Translations under genes and position numbers: made by a program | Notes under the pieces: model-generated | Databases searched by the model: none | Told to the model about the DNA's origin: nothing | The model's input: only the letters and a program-made list of their open reading frames with translations | Assembly: GCF_009928425.1 (NCBI RefSeq) | Contig: NZ_JAABNS010000001.1 | Span: forward strand, 3,410,001-3,474,000 | DNA from: Pseudarthrobacter sp. ATCC 49987 | GTDB lineage: Bacteria > Actinomycetota > Actinomycetes > Actinomycetales > Micrococcaceae | Reading direction: 5' to 3' | Length of the DNA stretch: 64,000 nt | In this document: in pieces, positions 1 through 8,266 of the stretch | Layout of the letters: each line of letters opens with the position of its first letter | Position numbering within the stretch: the stretch's first letter is position 1

Positions 1-159
1 ACGGATTTCCTGGTAGCGGGACTGTTCTTCCGGGGACAGCAGATCCACGATGTACATCAGATCGGCGTCCGGGAAGGGCGGCGCTGCCACGTCTTCCCGC
101 ACTGTTTCATCCTCAGTGGTCCGCTGTCCGCTGGCACGTCCTTGTGGCTGCACGGGCAT
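1..159 (-). CDS. Acyl-CoA dehydrogenase, N-terminal fragment (cut by window edge)
   Basis: The first 53 codons of a gene reading out of the window. The start ATG (157-159) follows a GAAGGGAAAC ribosome site. After a polar leader of about 30 residues comes the stretch DLMYIVDLLSPEEQSRYQEI, which resembles the start of the helical N-terminal domain of acyl-CoA dehydrogenases (a DLLTPEE..R..VR pattern). The family are FAD enzymes that oxidise acyl-CoA thioesters to enoyl-CoA. It is divergent from an acyl-CoA ligase across a 162-bp spacer with a palindromic operator, so the two probably act on the same acid. The FAD and catalytic residues lie outside the window, so the subfamily cannot be named. 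Confidence 0.6.
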   Translation of the reverse strand, partial: MPVQPQGRASGQRTTEDETVREDVAAPPFPDADLMYIVDLLSPEEQSRYQEIR

Positions 160-200
160 GTTTCCCTTCGTACTGATCCGTTCATGAACCGAGCCGGTTC

Positions 201-252
201 TTCCAAACCCTTGGATGTCCTAGTATATTGCCTAGTGATGGTGATCACTAGG
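201..252. promoter_or_regulatory. Divergent promoter with 9+9 bp palindromic operator
   Basis: A perfect inverted repeat, CCTAGTGAT (231-239) and ATCACTAGG (244-252), has a GGTG centre. A further half-site-like CCTAGTATA starts at 219. For the rightward ligase gene a TATATT -10 (224-229) lies 17 bp from a weak TTCCAA (201-206), which would put the transcription start inside the palindrome. On the opposite strand TATACT can serve as the -10 of the dehydrogenase. The arrangement fits repression of both genes by one dimeric regulator. The MarR protein encoded at 2104 is the obvious candidate, by inference. Confidence 0.6.
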
Positions 253-321
253 GAACTGGTGGTCACCGGGCAACGGCGCCGGGCTTAAACGGCTGCGCCA
301 CCGGACTTCGAAAGGTGCACC

Positions 322-2067
322 ATGACCGTCACAGAGGAATTCCGCGCAGCCCGCGACCGTATGCTCGATCTCCGCTTGGACTACGAGGCGGCGCGCAGCG
401 AATTCCAGTGGCCGCGCTTTGAGCACTTCAACTTCGCCCTGGACTGGTTCGACCAGATTGCGGCGGATCCGGCTAAGGCCAACAACCCGGCGCTGGTGAT
501 TGTCGAGCAGGACGGCTCTGCTACGCGGCGCAGCTTCGCAGACCTGTCCCGGCGCTCGGCCCAGGTGGCCAACTGGCTGCGCAGCCAGGGTGTACGCCGC
601 GGTGACCGCATGATCGTCATGCTCGGCAACCAGGTGGAACTCTGGGAACTGATGCTCGCCGGGATCAAACTGGGCATCGTCATGATCCCTACGACCACCC
701 TGATGGGGCCGGCCGACCTCAAGGACCGTGTGGAGCGCGGCGGCGCGAACTGGGCCGCCGTCGGGAGTGCCAATATCCGGAAGTTTGACGAGGTTCCGGG
801 CGACTACACGCTGATCGAAATCGGCGGCGACGCCGGCACCGCCGACCTGGACAAAGCCGCCCTGCAGTACAGCGGCTCGGCCGGGTCGGGGGAGGACTTC
901 ATCCCGGACGCGCCGACCCTGGCTGACGAGACGCTCTTGCTCTACTTCACCTCGGGCACCACCTCCAAGGCCAAGCTCGTGGAGCACACGCATACGTCCT
1001 ACCCGGTGGGCCACCTGTCCACGATGTTCTGGATCGGGATGGAGCCCGGCGATGTGCACCTGAATGTGGCGTCGCCCGGCTGGGCCAAGCACGCCTGGTC
1101 CAACGTGTTCACCCCGTGGATCGCCGAGGCCTGCGTGTTCATCTACAACTACGAGCGCTTCGATGCCAAGGCGCTCATGGAGCAGATGGACCGCGAATCG
1201 GTGACGAGCTTCTGCGCCCCTCCGACGGTCTGGCGGATGCTCATCCAGGCCGACCTGACCCTGCTGAAGAACCCGCCCACCAAGGTGGTGTCCGCCGGCG
1301 AGCCGCTCAACGCCGAGGTGATCGACCAGGTCCAGCGCGCCTGGGGACAGACCATCCGCGACGGCTTCGGCCAGACCGAATCCACCGTGCAGATCGCCAA
1401 CACGCCCGGCCAGCCGATCAAGATCGGCGCCATGGGCAAACCGCTGCCCGGTTACGACGTCGTCCTGGTGGACCCGGCAACAGGTGCGGAGGGCGACGAC
1501 GGCGAGCTCTGCCTGCGCCTCGACCCCCGCCCCGTTGGACTGACGAAGGCCTACGGCGACCCCGAAAAGACCGCCGAGGCGTTCCGCGACGGTTACTACC
1601 ACACCGGCGACATGGCCAGCCGGGACGAGCGGGGCATCATCACGTACGTGGGCCGCGGGGACGACGTCTTCAAGTCCTCGGATTACCGGCTGTCCCCCTT
1701 CGAGCTGGAAAGTGTCCTGATCGAGCACCCAGCGGTGGCGGAAGCCGCCGTCGTCCCCTCCCCCGACCCGCTCAAGCTCTCGGTGCCCAAGGCGTTTGTG
1801 GTCCTGGCCGCCGGCCACGAGCCCGGCCCGGAACTGGCTGAGGACATCCTGCGGTACTGCCGCGACCACCTGGCGCCGTTCAAGCGGATCCGCCGGCTGG
1901 AATTCGCCGAGCTGCCCAAAACCATCTCGGGCAAGATCCGGCGCGTGGAGCTGCGGCACAGCGAGGAACTGCGGCACGGCGGAGGGACGGTCCCGGCCGG
2001 CCTCGGCACGGAGTACTCCGAAGCCGACTTCCCCGGGCTGAAGAGCCCGGCCGAAAAGCTAGGCTGA
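322..2067 (+). CDS. AMP-dependent acyl/aryl-CoA synthetase
   Basis: A 581-residue ANL-superfamily adenylating enzyme, the usual length for acyl-CoA synthetases. It forms an acyl-AMP and then the CoA thioester. The phosphate-binding signature YFTSGTTSKAK lies at 208-218 and the adenine-binding GQTE at 350-353. The C-terminal catalytic lysine is in KTISGK (533-538). The PTTTLMGP and SPGWAKHAWSNVF segments resemble the medium-chain/aryl (benzoate- or 2-aminobenzoate-CoA ligase-like) branch, but the acid cannot be fixed from sequence. It is divergent from the acyl-CoA dehydrogenase and 36 bp upstream of a MarR gene, suggesting a small acid-degradation unit controlled from the palindrome at 231-252. 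Confidence 0.85.
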   Translation: MTVTEEFRAARDRMLDLRLDYEAARSEFQWPRFEHFNFALDWFDQIAADPAKANNPALVIVEQDGSATRRSFADLSRRSAQVANWLRSQGVRRGDRMIVMLGNQVELWELMLAGIKLGIVMIPTTTLMGPADLKDRVERGGANWAAVGSANIRKFDEVPGDYTLIEIGGDAGTADLDKAALQYSGSAGSGEDFIPDAPTLADETLLLYFTSGTTSKAKLVEHTHTSYPVGHLSTMFWIGMEPGDVHLNVASPGWAKHAWSNVFTPWIAEACVFIYNYERFDAKALMEQMDRESVTSFCAPPTVWRMLIQADLTLLKNPPTKVVSAGEPLNAEVIDQVQRAWGQTIRDGFGQTESTVQIANTPGQPIKIGAMGKPLPGYDVVLVDPATGAEGDDGELCLRLDPRPVGLTKAYGDPEKTAEAFRDGYYHTGDMASRDERGIITYVGRGDDVFKSSDYRLSPFELESVLIEHPAVAEAAVVPSPDPLKLSVPKAFVVLAAGHEPGPELAEDILRYCRDHLAPFKRIRRLEFAELPKTISGKIRRVELRHSEELRHGGGTVPAGLGTEYSEADFPGLKSPAEKLG

Positions 2068-2103
2068 ACCCTATGAGATTCAGGTCAAGTTGCTGGGAGT
2101 GCC

Positions 2104-2610
2104 GTGGCCACGCCGCTGCCGCGTGATCCGATTGCCGACGCCCGGCTGAACTGGGAGCGGCACGGCTGGTCCGACGTCGCCGCGCCGATGGCTGCCATCA
2201 CGGCCATCATGCGGACCCAGCAGATCCTGCTGGCCCGGATCGAAGGGGTCCTCAAGCCCTTCGGACTGACGTTTGCCCGGTACGAGCTGCTCGCCCTGCT
2301 GAGCTTCGCCCGCAGCGGCGCGCTGCCCATGAACAAAGCGAGCGCGCTGCTGCAGGTCCATCCCACCTCGGTGACGAACGCCGTCGACCGGCTGCAGGGC
2401 GCGGGGCTGGTTTTCCGTTCGCCGCATCCCACGGACGGGCGCACCACCCTGATTGAACTCACCCCGGAGGGGCGTACGCTGGCAAAGCGGGCGACGGCGG
2501 CACTGAACTCTGACGTGTTCGCCCAGTCCGGCTTCGAGGAGCAGGATGTCGACGAACTGATCCGGATCCTGGGTGCCTTCCGCCGCAACGCCGGCGACTT
2601 CAGCGAGTAA
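2104..2610 (+). CDS. MarR-family transcriptional regulator
   Basis: A 168-residue winged-helix protein, GTG start after GGGAG. The recognition region LQVHPTSVTNAVDRLQGAGL (about 87-106) is followed by the wing with the family Asp-x-Arg (PTDGRTTLIELTPEG). MarR proteins bind short palindromes as dimers and usually release DNA on binding a phenolic or acyl-CoA ligand. It lies directly behind the CoA ligase and probably shares its transcript, so autoregulation through the palindrome at 231-252 is likely, with an aromatic acid or its CoA ester as ligand. The ligand is inference; the family call is firm. Confidence 0.9.
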   Translation: MATPLPRDPIADARLNWERHGWSDVAAPMAAITAIMRTQQILLARIEGVLKPFGLTFARYELLALLSFARSGALPMNKASALLQVHPTSVTNAVDRLQGAGLVFRSPHPTDGRTTLIELTPEGRTLAKRATAALNSDVFAQSGFEEQDVDELIRILGAFRRNAGDFSE

Positions 2611-2689
2611 CCCCGGCCGAAGGGCCCTAACGTAACTGACTTCCCGTCACAACGCGGTGACGGGCTTCCGCGGTACCAGGAGACGACTC

Positions 2690-3313
2690 ATGCAGCCGAA
2701 CGCCTATTCCCGCCCCGACGACCGGGAGCTGCTCCGCGCGTCCCTGCGGCAGCTCTCCGGCCGGTTCCGGCCGGCCGTGCTCTTCGCCGGGCTGGCCAGC
2801 GGCGAACTGCTCCAGCTGACGGACTTCCTCGGCACCGCGACCTCCAGCCTGCACCAGGTGGTCGTGGTTCCGGGCGCGGGCCTCGGCGGCCGCGTCTTCA
2901 CGCAGCGGCGGCCATTCCTGGTGGAGGACTACATCGCTTCCGAGGGAATCACGCATGAATACGACCTCGCCGTCAGGCGCGAGCGGCTGACCTCCATGGC
3001 GGCCGTCCCCGTGGTGGTCCAGGGTGTGTCGCGGGCGGTCCTGTACATCGCCAGCAGGGACAGCGCGCCGCTCGGGGAAAGCGCCGTGTGCGAGGCCATG
3101 GAGGCGGCTCTCGAGATTGCGGCGGAGCTCCGGGTCCGGGACGAGATGGACCGCCGGGTCTCGATTATCGACATTGCCCGGGCCGAGCCTGCCCTGGCCC
3201 TGGACCGGAGCTGGCTGGAACACGTCCGGGAAGCCCACGCCGGGTTTCGCCGGCAGCCCCGCTCCCCCCAACCAGGGGATCCCCCAAAGCCCGGAACCCG
3301 CAGTCTCGATTGA
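2690..3313 (+). CDS. GAF-domain protein
   Basis: A 207-residue protein starting at the ATG with a good AGGAG site (an upstream in-frame ATG at 2657 lacks one). Residues about 25-165 look like a single GAF domain, with GAGLGGRVFTQRRPFLVEDY and later MAAVPVVVQGVSRAVLYIAS as typical strands. No HTH, kinase or cyclase domain follows; the C-terminus is Pro/Arg-rich. GAF domains bind small ligands or mediate dimers. Its place behind the ligase-MarR pair suggests a sensor for the same catabolic locus, but nothing in the protein shows its output. Confidence 0.7.
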   Translation: MQPNAYSRPDDRELLRASLRQLSGRFRPAVLFAGLASGELLQLTDFLGTATSSLHQVVVVPGAGLGGRVFTQRRPFLVEDYIASEGITHEYDLAVRRERLTSMAAVPVVVQGVSRAVLYIASRDSAPLGESAVCEAMEAALEIAAELRVRDEMDRRVSIIDIARAEPALALDRSWLEHVREAHAGFRRQPRSPQPGDPPKPGTRSLD

Positions 3314-3327
3314 CTCGACTCAGATCC

Positions 3328-4725
3328 CTAGGGACCGGCGACGGGCTCGATAAATGCTGCCTCGTCCACATGCTTCGACGAGGTGTGTGGACCGCCGTCT
3401 TCCAGCCCCTGCTTTTCGCGGTTGGGCAGAGCCAGGGTGCAGAGCACACTGAACACGCCGATCCCGGCGAGCAGGTACCCGACGGACCACGCCCCGGACG
3501 TGCCGGCCAGCTGGGCCGCCACGAGCGGGACAATGCCTCCACCCACGACGCCGGCGAGGTTGTAGCCCATGCCGGCACCGGTGTAGCGGCACCGGGTCTC
3601 GAACAGTTCCGGAAGCAGGGCACCGGCGGGTCCGTAGGCGATGGCGAAGATCACCAGGGTGACGGTCAGGCCGATTCCGAAGGCGAACACGGTGTTCGCA
3701 CTAAGGATCGGGAAGAGCGCCAGGGACCACGTCACGGCGAGGATGCACGAGGTGGCGATGACCTTCGTCCGGCCGAAGCGATCCGAGAGGATGCCTGAGG
3801 CCAGGGTGGCTGCGGCGACGAACAGTGAGGCGACCATGCCCGTGCCCAGCACCTCCACCCGGCTCAGCTGCATGCCGGTGGGGCTCGTGGCTTAGCTGGT
3901 GAGGTAGGCGGTGCCGACGTAGAAGAAGGCGAAAAGGAGCGTCAGGGAGCCGCCGGCGAGCAGGATTTCGCGCGGCTGGCGCCTGATCGATTCGAGGATG
4001 GGCAGCTTGGTGCTGGTATTGGTGACCTTGGCGGCGTTCTTGAACACCGGGGTTTCCTCGATGCTCAGCCGGACCCACAGGCCCACGAGCACCAGCACGG
4101 CGCTGAGAATGAACGGCACCCGCCAGCCAATGGTGATGAAGGCCTCGGACTTGTCTCCCAGCGTGAGGTTGGTGATGAGGAACGTGCCGCTGGCCAGGGC
4201 GAAGGCAACTGACGGGCCCAGCTGCGGGAAGGATCCGAAAAGCCCGCGTTTTCCCTTGGGGGCGTATTCGGCCACGAGGAGGGTGGCGCCGGCCCATTCG
4301 CCGCCGACGGCGAGGCCCTGCACGAAGCGGAGCACCACCAGCAGGATGGGGGCGGCCACGCCGATGGTGCTGGCGTCGGGGATCAGGCCGATCATCACGG
4401 TGGCGATGCCCATCATGAGCAGCGTGGTGATCAGGGTTTTCTTCCGGCCGATCCGGTCGCCGAAGTGGCCGAAGATGATCGCGCCGACAGGACGGGCGAA
4501 GAAGGCCACAGCGAACGTGCCGAAGGAAGCGATGGTGCCGGCCGCGGCGCCGAGGGCCGGGAAGAAGACGACCGGAAAGACCAGGGCGGCCGCGGTGCCA
4601 TAGATGAAGAAGTCGTAGAACTCGATGGTGGTTCCGGCGGCGCTGGCGAAGGCAACCTTACGCAGTGTCTTTCGGCTGGGCGGCGCTTGCAGCCCGGCCG
4701 GCGAAGTCGGTGAAACTGAGGTCAT
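3328..4725 (-). pseudogene. MHS-type MFS transporter, interrupted by an in-frame stop
   Basis: The start ATG (4723-4725) has an AAAGGAG site. The N-terminal 277 codons carry the metabolite:H+ symporter hallmarks: AGTTIEFYDFFIYG, the loop 2-3 motif GHFGDRIGRKKT, and RFVQGLAVGGEWAGA. A TAA at 3892-3894 then interrupts it. Reading simply continues in the same frame (ATSPTGMQLSRVEVLG) with the remaining half, including the second SDRFGRTKV loop, to a normal stop at 3328. A one-base change of a Tyr codon explains the break; a sequencing error is the alternative. Such permeases import shikimate, proline/betaine or aromatic acids, which fits the neighbouring CoA ligase. Read-through or restart at 3873 is possible, but either half alone should not transport. 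Confidence 0.8.
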
Positions 4726-4801
4726 GGCAATCTCCTTTGATGACAGCCCCAATGCCAGGCTGCGTGACTCAGATCACCGTAACGAAAAGCGTGGACATCC
4801 A

Positions 4802-4855
4802 ACTACCTCCCAAAAGAGGTAGTCACCAAAAGCGCGGGACCGCCCGGGCGGTCCC
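4802..4855. promoter_or_regulatory. Two inverted repeats between divergent transporter and DUF1761 gene
   Basis: ACTACCTC (4802-4809) and GAGGTAGT (4816-4823) form a perfect 8-bp inverted repeat with a 6-base centre. Next to it, 4836-4855 is a 20-bp perfect palindrome centred on CCCGGG. Both sit between the starts of the MFS gene and the DUF1761 gene, so they could be operator sites or, for the second, a short GC hairpin in a leader. No T-run follows the second one, which argues against a terminator. The function is unknown. Confidence 0.45.
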
Positions 4856-4898
4856 CTAGACTTCGTGAAGAAACAACACAGGACTTGAGGAGAGCGCG

Positions 4899-5327
4899 AT
4901 GATTCCGGAGATCAACATCTGGGCGGTACTGCTGGCCACGCTGTCCAGCATGATGGTCGGGTCCGTCTGGTACACGCCGAAGGTGTTCGGCAACTACTGG
5001 ATGCGCGTCGCCAAGGTCACGCCGAGCGGGGATGCCAAGGACGCCGTCAAGCCGATCCTGATCACCCTGGTGGTCAGCTTCATCAGCGCCTGGGTGCTGG
5101 CCGGGTCCGCTGCCATCTCACAGCACTTCTATGGCGGGAATTTCCTGGCCAACACCCTGGTCACCGCCCTGATCCTCTGGGCCGGGTTCACAGCCGCACG
5201 GTTCATCACCCACGATGCCTTCGAGGGCCGCCCGGCCGGGCTCACGGTACTGAACTGCGCCCACGAACTCCTCACCCTCATGGTCATGGCCCTGATCATT
5301 GGCCTGTTCGGCATCAGCGCCGCCTGA
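4899..5327 (+). CDS. DUF1761-family small membrane protein
   Basis: A 142-residue protein with four hydrophobic segments (about 8-25, 50-70, 80-100 and 120-140) and the DUF1761-like start INIWAVLLATLSSMMVGSVW with nearby YTPKVFGNYW. The family are small integral membrane proteins of unknown function. The start ATG follows GAGGAGAGCGCG. The gene stands alone between the MFS pseudogene (divergent) and the valine operon (convergent), and ends before a very strong hairpin. No function can be given. Confidence 0.75.
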   Translation: MIPEINIWAVLLATLSSMMVGSVWYTPKVFGNYWMRVAKVTPSGDAKDAVKPILITLVVSFISAWVLAGSAAISQHFYGGNFLANTLVTALILWAGFTAARFITHDAFEGRPAGLTVLNCAHELLTLMVMALIIGLFGISAA

Positions 5328-5351
5328 GCCTTCCGCGGCGGATCCTGCCTG

Positions 5352-5413
5352 GCGACGCGCAAAAGCCCTGACGCTACCGGAATTGCGGTAGCGACAGGGC
5401 TTTTGCGCGTCGC
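5352..5413. terminator. Long bidirectional terminator hairpin
   Basis: Arms 5352-5370 and 5395-5413 are perfect 19-bp complements. Inside them CGCTACCG (5372-5379) pairs with CGGTAGCG (5386-5393) around GAATTG, giving a 27-bp-paired stem broken by one A/A mismatch. The AAAAGCCCTG/CAGGGCTTTT section gives a T-run in both directions, as expected between the convergent genes ending at 5327 and 5438. Confidence 0.85.
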
Positions 5414-5437
5414 AGGAACGTTGGCGCGTCGTGCGGC

Positions 5438-6217
5438 CTAGCGGTGCGTGAAGTCCGGCTGGCGCTTCTCGGTGAAGGCCGCCATGCCTTCCTTCTGGTC
5501 CTCGGTGGCGAACAGCGAGTGGAACACTCGGCGTTCAAAGAGCACACCCTGGGCCAGCCCGGTTTCGAACGCGGCGTTGACTGCTTCCTTGGCGACCATC
5601 GCCACCGGCTTGGACTTGGAGGCAATCACATCGGCGGCCTTGAGGGCCTCCTCCACCACGTCCGAGGCCGGCACCACGCGTGACACCAGCCCGGCGCGTT
5701 CGGCTTCCTCGGCGTCCATGAAGCGCCCGGTCAGGATCATGTCCATGGCCTTGGACTTGCCCACGGCGCGGGTGAGGCGCTGTGAGCCGCCCATGCCGGG
5801 GAGCACGCCCAGGTTGATTTCCGGCTGGCCGAACTTGGCGTTGTCCCCCGCGATGATGAAATCGCACATCATGGCCAGCTCGCAGCCGCCGCCCAGGGCG
5901 AATCCGGACACGGCCGCCACCACGGGGATGCGCAGCCGGGTGAAGTCTTCCCAGCCCCGGAACCAGTCGGCCGCGTACATGTCCATGTACCCCTTGGACT
6001 GCATTTCTTTGATGTCCGCACCGGCCGCAAAAGCCTTGGCGGACCCGGTCAGCACAACCGCGCCCACGTCCGGATCGGCATCCATCGCGGACACGGCGGC
6101 CACGAGTTCGTCCATGGTGGCTTTGTTCAGGGCGTTCAGCGCCTGGGGCCGGTTGAGCGTCACGAGCCCCACCCGGCCGCGCCGCTCCACGAGAATGTTT
6201 GAGTACTGCTCCGTCAT
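5438..6217 (-). CDS. Enoyl-CoA hydratase (crotonase family)
   Basis: A 259-residue crotonase. The start is the ATG at 6215-6217, which overlaps the preceding mmsB stop by 4 bp (ATGA) and has a GAGGGG site. Oxyanion-hole region [11 protein letters not shown] lies near residue 65. The catalytic-glutamate region [20 protein letters not shown] lies near 125, with both glutamates (PEINLG and the upstream [11 protein letters not shown]) present. It hydrates 2-enoyl-CoA esters. As last gene of the mmsA-hydrolase-mmsB operon it most likely makes 3-hydroxyisobutyryl-CoA from methacrylyl-CoA in valine degradation. The context supports this substrate, but the fold alone would also allow fatty-acid oxidation. 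Confidence 0.9.
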   Translation of the reverse strand: MTEQYSNILVERRGRVGLVTLNRPQALNALNKATMDELVAAVSAMDADPDVGAVVLTGSAKAFAAGADIKEMQSKGYMDMYAADWFRGWEDFTRLRIPVVAAVSGFALGGGCELAMMCDFIIAGDNAKFGQPEINLGVLPGMGGSQRLTRAVGKSKAMDMILTGRFMDAEEAERAGLVSRVVPASDVVEEALKAADVIASKSKPVAMVAKEAVNAAFETGLAQGVLFERRVFHSLFATEDQKEGMAAFTEKRQPDFTHR

Positions 6218-7200
6218 GCCTGTCCCCTCAGCTGCTGTGCGGATTTGTCCCGGATGTCGGTGATGATGCCGGAGAAGTCCCGGCCCGCCCCGCCCTCCGC
6301 GGCAAAGGTATCGTAAATTTCGGACGCGAGCGGCCCCAGCCTGGCGGCGACACCGGTACTTTCCAGCGCGTTGAGCGCCAGCTTGAGGTCCTTCGCCATG
6401 AGGGCTCCGGCGAAACCGGGCTGGTAGTCCCGGTTGGCCGGGCTCGTCGGCACCGGTCCCGGCACGGGGCAGTTGGTGGTCAGCGCCCAGCACTGGCCCG
6501 AGGCCGCGGAGGCGACGTCGAACAGCGCCTGATGGGTCAGGCCCAGCTTCTCGCCCAGCACGAAGGCCTCGCTGACCGCGATCATCGAGACGCCGAGGAT
6601 CATGTTGTTGCAGATCTTCGCCGCCTGCCCGGCGCCGTGCTCCCCGCAGTGGACCACACGCTTTCCCATGACCTCGAGCATCGGCTTGGCCGCCTCGAAA
6701 TCCTCCGGAAGAGCACCCACCATGAAGGTCAGGGTGCCCGCCTCGGCCCCGACGACGCCGCCGGACACCGGAGCATCAACGGCCCGGTGGCCGGCCGCGA
6801 CGGCCAGTTCCGCGGCCTCGCGCGCCTCGTCCACGTTGATCGTGGAGCAGTCCAGGAAGAGCGTGCCGGGCGACGCCACGTCCAGCAGGCCCGGCTGGCC
6901 GGGCTGTCCCGGCTGGGCGGGGATGCCGCGGTACGCGTCCAGCAGATGCTTGCCGCTGGGGAGCATGGTCAGCACGACGGCGGCGCCCGCCGCGGCCTCA
7001 GCGGCGGTCTCCGCGGTGGCAATGCCGTGCGCCCGGGCCGTTTCCAGTGCGGCCGGGACCACGTCGAATCCGGTCACGGTATAGCCGGCTTTGACCAGGT
7101 TGATGGCCATCGGCCCGCCCATGTGGCCAAGGCCCAGGAAAGCGATGGTGCCGGCCTGTACCCCGGGCTGTGCCGGTTCAGACGGGGATGCTTCAGACAT
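6214..7200 (-). CDS. mmsB: 3-hydroxyisobutyrate dehydrogenase
   Basis: A 328-residue NAD-dependent beta-hydroxyacid dehydrogenase. The N-terminal Rossmann motif [20 protein letters not shown] is at about 28-47, the substrate-binding signature [16 protein letters not shown] near 140, and the catalytic-lysine helix [15 protein letters not shown] near 190. It oxidises 3-hydroxyisobutyrate to methylmalonate semialdehyde in valine breakdown. It overlaps the upstream hydrolase gene by 8 bp and the downstream hydratase by 4 bp, so the operon is translationally coupled. The N-terminus is about 20 residues longer than usual; a later start is possible. A Gly/Gln/Pro-rich insert (QPGQPGQPG) sits around residue 95. 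Confidence 0.92.
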   Translation of the reverse strand: MSEASPSEPAQPGVQAGTIAFLGLGHMGGPMAINLVKAGYTVTGFDVVPAALETARAHGIATAETAAEAAAGAAVVLTMLPSGKHLLDAYRGIPAQPGQPGQPGLLDVASPGTLFLDCSTINVDEAREAAELAVAAGHRAVDAPVSGGVVGAEAGTLTFMVGALPEDFEAAKPMLEVMGKRVVHCGEHGAGQAAKICNNMILGVSMIAVSEAFVLGEKLGLTHQALFDVASAASGQCWALTTNCPVPGPVPTSPANRDYQPGFAGALMAKDLKLALNALESTGVAARLGPLASEIYDTFAAEGGAGRDFSGIITDIRDKSAQQLRGQA

Positions 7201-8266
7201 TGTCGCGCTCCTTCGAAAGCTTCAGTTCACGGTCGCCGAGCGGCGCAAAATAGGATTCGACGTCCTCGCGGCTGACCTCCGCCAGGCTGGCCGGCTGCCA
7301 GTGCGGAGTGCGGTCCTTGTCCATCACCTGGGCGCGGATGCCTTCCCGGAAATCGGGCCCGGCCAGGAACCGCAGCCCCACCCGGTATTCCTGCTCCAGG
7401 GCTTCCTCGAGGGTCAGTCCCCCGACGCGGCGCAGGGACGCCAAAGCCACTTTCACGGCGGTCGGTGACTTGGCCGCGATGGTGTCGGCGGCGTCGGAGG
7501 CTTCCCCGCCCACTGCCCGGAGCCGGCGCAGGATCTCCTCGGCGTCGTCGCTCGAATAGCATGCGTCAATCCATTCCTGCTGCGCCGCGAGGACGGAGGC
7601 CGGCGCCTCCTCGGCGAAGCGGGCGACGGCGGTGTCCGCCGCCTCGCGTTCCAGGGCCTCGGCCAGGTCCCCGAGCTTCGCGGAGGGGACATAGTGGTCC
7701 GCGAGCCCCAGGAACAGGGCGTCGGCGCCGCTCAGGTGCGCGCCGGTGAGGGCGGCATGGGTGCCGGTCTCCCCGGGCGAGCGGGAGAGCAGCAGGGTTC
7801 CGCCGACGTCGGGCACAAAGCCGATCGTGGTCTCCGGCATGCCCATCCGGGTGCGTTCGGTGACGATCCTGACCGAGCCGTGCGCGGAGATCCCCACCCC
7901 TCCGCCCAGGACCAGGCCGTCCATAAACGCCACATACGGCTTGGGGTAGCCCGCAATGAGGGAGTTCAGCTGGTATTCCTCGGCCCAGAAGCCGGCCGTC
8001 GCGTCGCCGCCGTCGAGCATGTCGCGGTAGATGGCCACGATGTCGCCCCCGGCGCACAGCCCCCGGTCACCGGCACCGTGGACCAGCACCGAAGCCACGG
8101 CGTCGTCGTCGGCCCAGAGCATGAGCTGCTCCAGCATGGCCGAGGCCATGCCCGCGGTGAGCGCGTTGACGGCCTGGGGCCGGTTCAGGGTGACAACGCC
8201 CAGCCGGCCGCGCCGTTCGAACAGCACCTCCGCTGACGGGCTGTCCCCGGAGTGTTTCCCCGCCAT
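7193..8266 (-). CDS. 3-hydroxyisobutyryl-CoA hydrolase (crotonase family)
   Basis: A 357-residue protein, the size of HIBCH-type hydrolases rather than hydratases. The start ATG (8264-8266) overlaps the mmsA stop as TGATG. Family features are GDRGLCAGGDIVAIYRDM, the LGGGVGISAHGSVRIVTE segment, and MPETTIGFVPDVGGTLLL with the catalytic Glu. The C-terminal part has the LRFLAGPDFREGIRAQVMDK motif characteristic of this branch. It releases CoA from 3-hydroxyisobutyryl-CoA, giving the substrate of MmsB encoded just downstream. Its position in the operon makes the assignment strong. Confidence 0.92.
   Translation of the reverse strand: MAGKHSGDSPSAEVLFERRGRLGVVTLNRPQAVNALTAGMASAMLEQLMLWADDDAVASVLVHGAGDRGLCAGGDIVAIYRDMLDGGDATAGFWAEEYQLNSLIAGYPKPYVAFMDGLVLGGGVGISAHGSVRIVTERTRMGMPETTIGFVPDVGGTLLLSRSPGETGTHAALTGAHLSGADALFLGLADHYVPSAKLGDLAEALEREAADTAVARFAEEAPASVLAAQQEWIDACYSSDDAEEILRRLRAVGGEASDAADTIAAKSPTAVKVALASLRRVGGLTLEEALEQEYRVGLRFLAGPDFREGIRAQVMDKDRTPHWQPASLAEVSREDVESYFAPLGDRELKLSKERDNV

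Noticed and set aside
232..1977. Long open frame opposite the CoA ligase
   Set aside because: It is the reverse-strand shadow of a clear ANL-superfamily gene. High GC gives long antisense frames; composition is Gly/Arg/Val-rich without any family motif.
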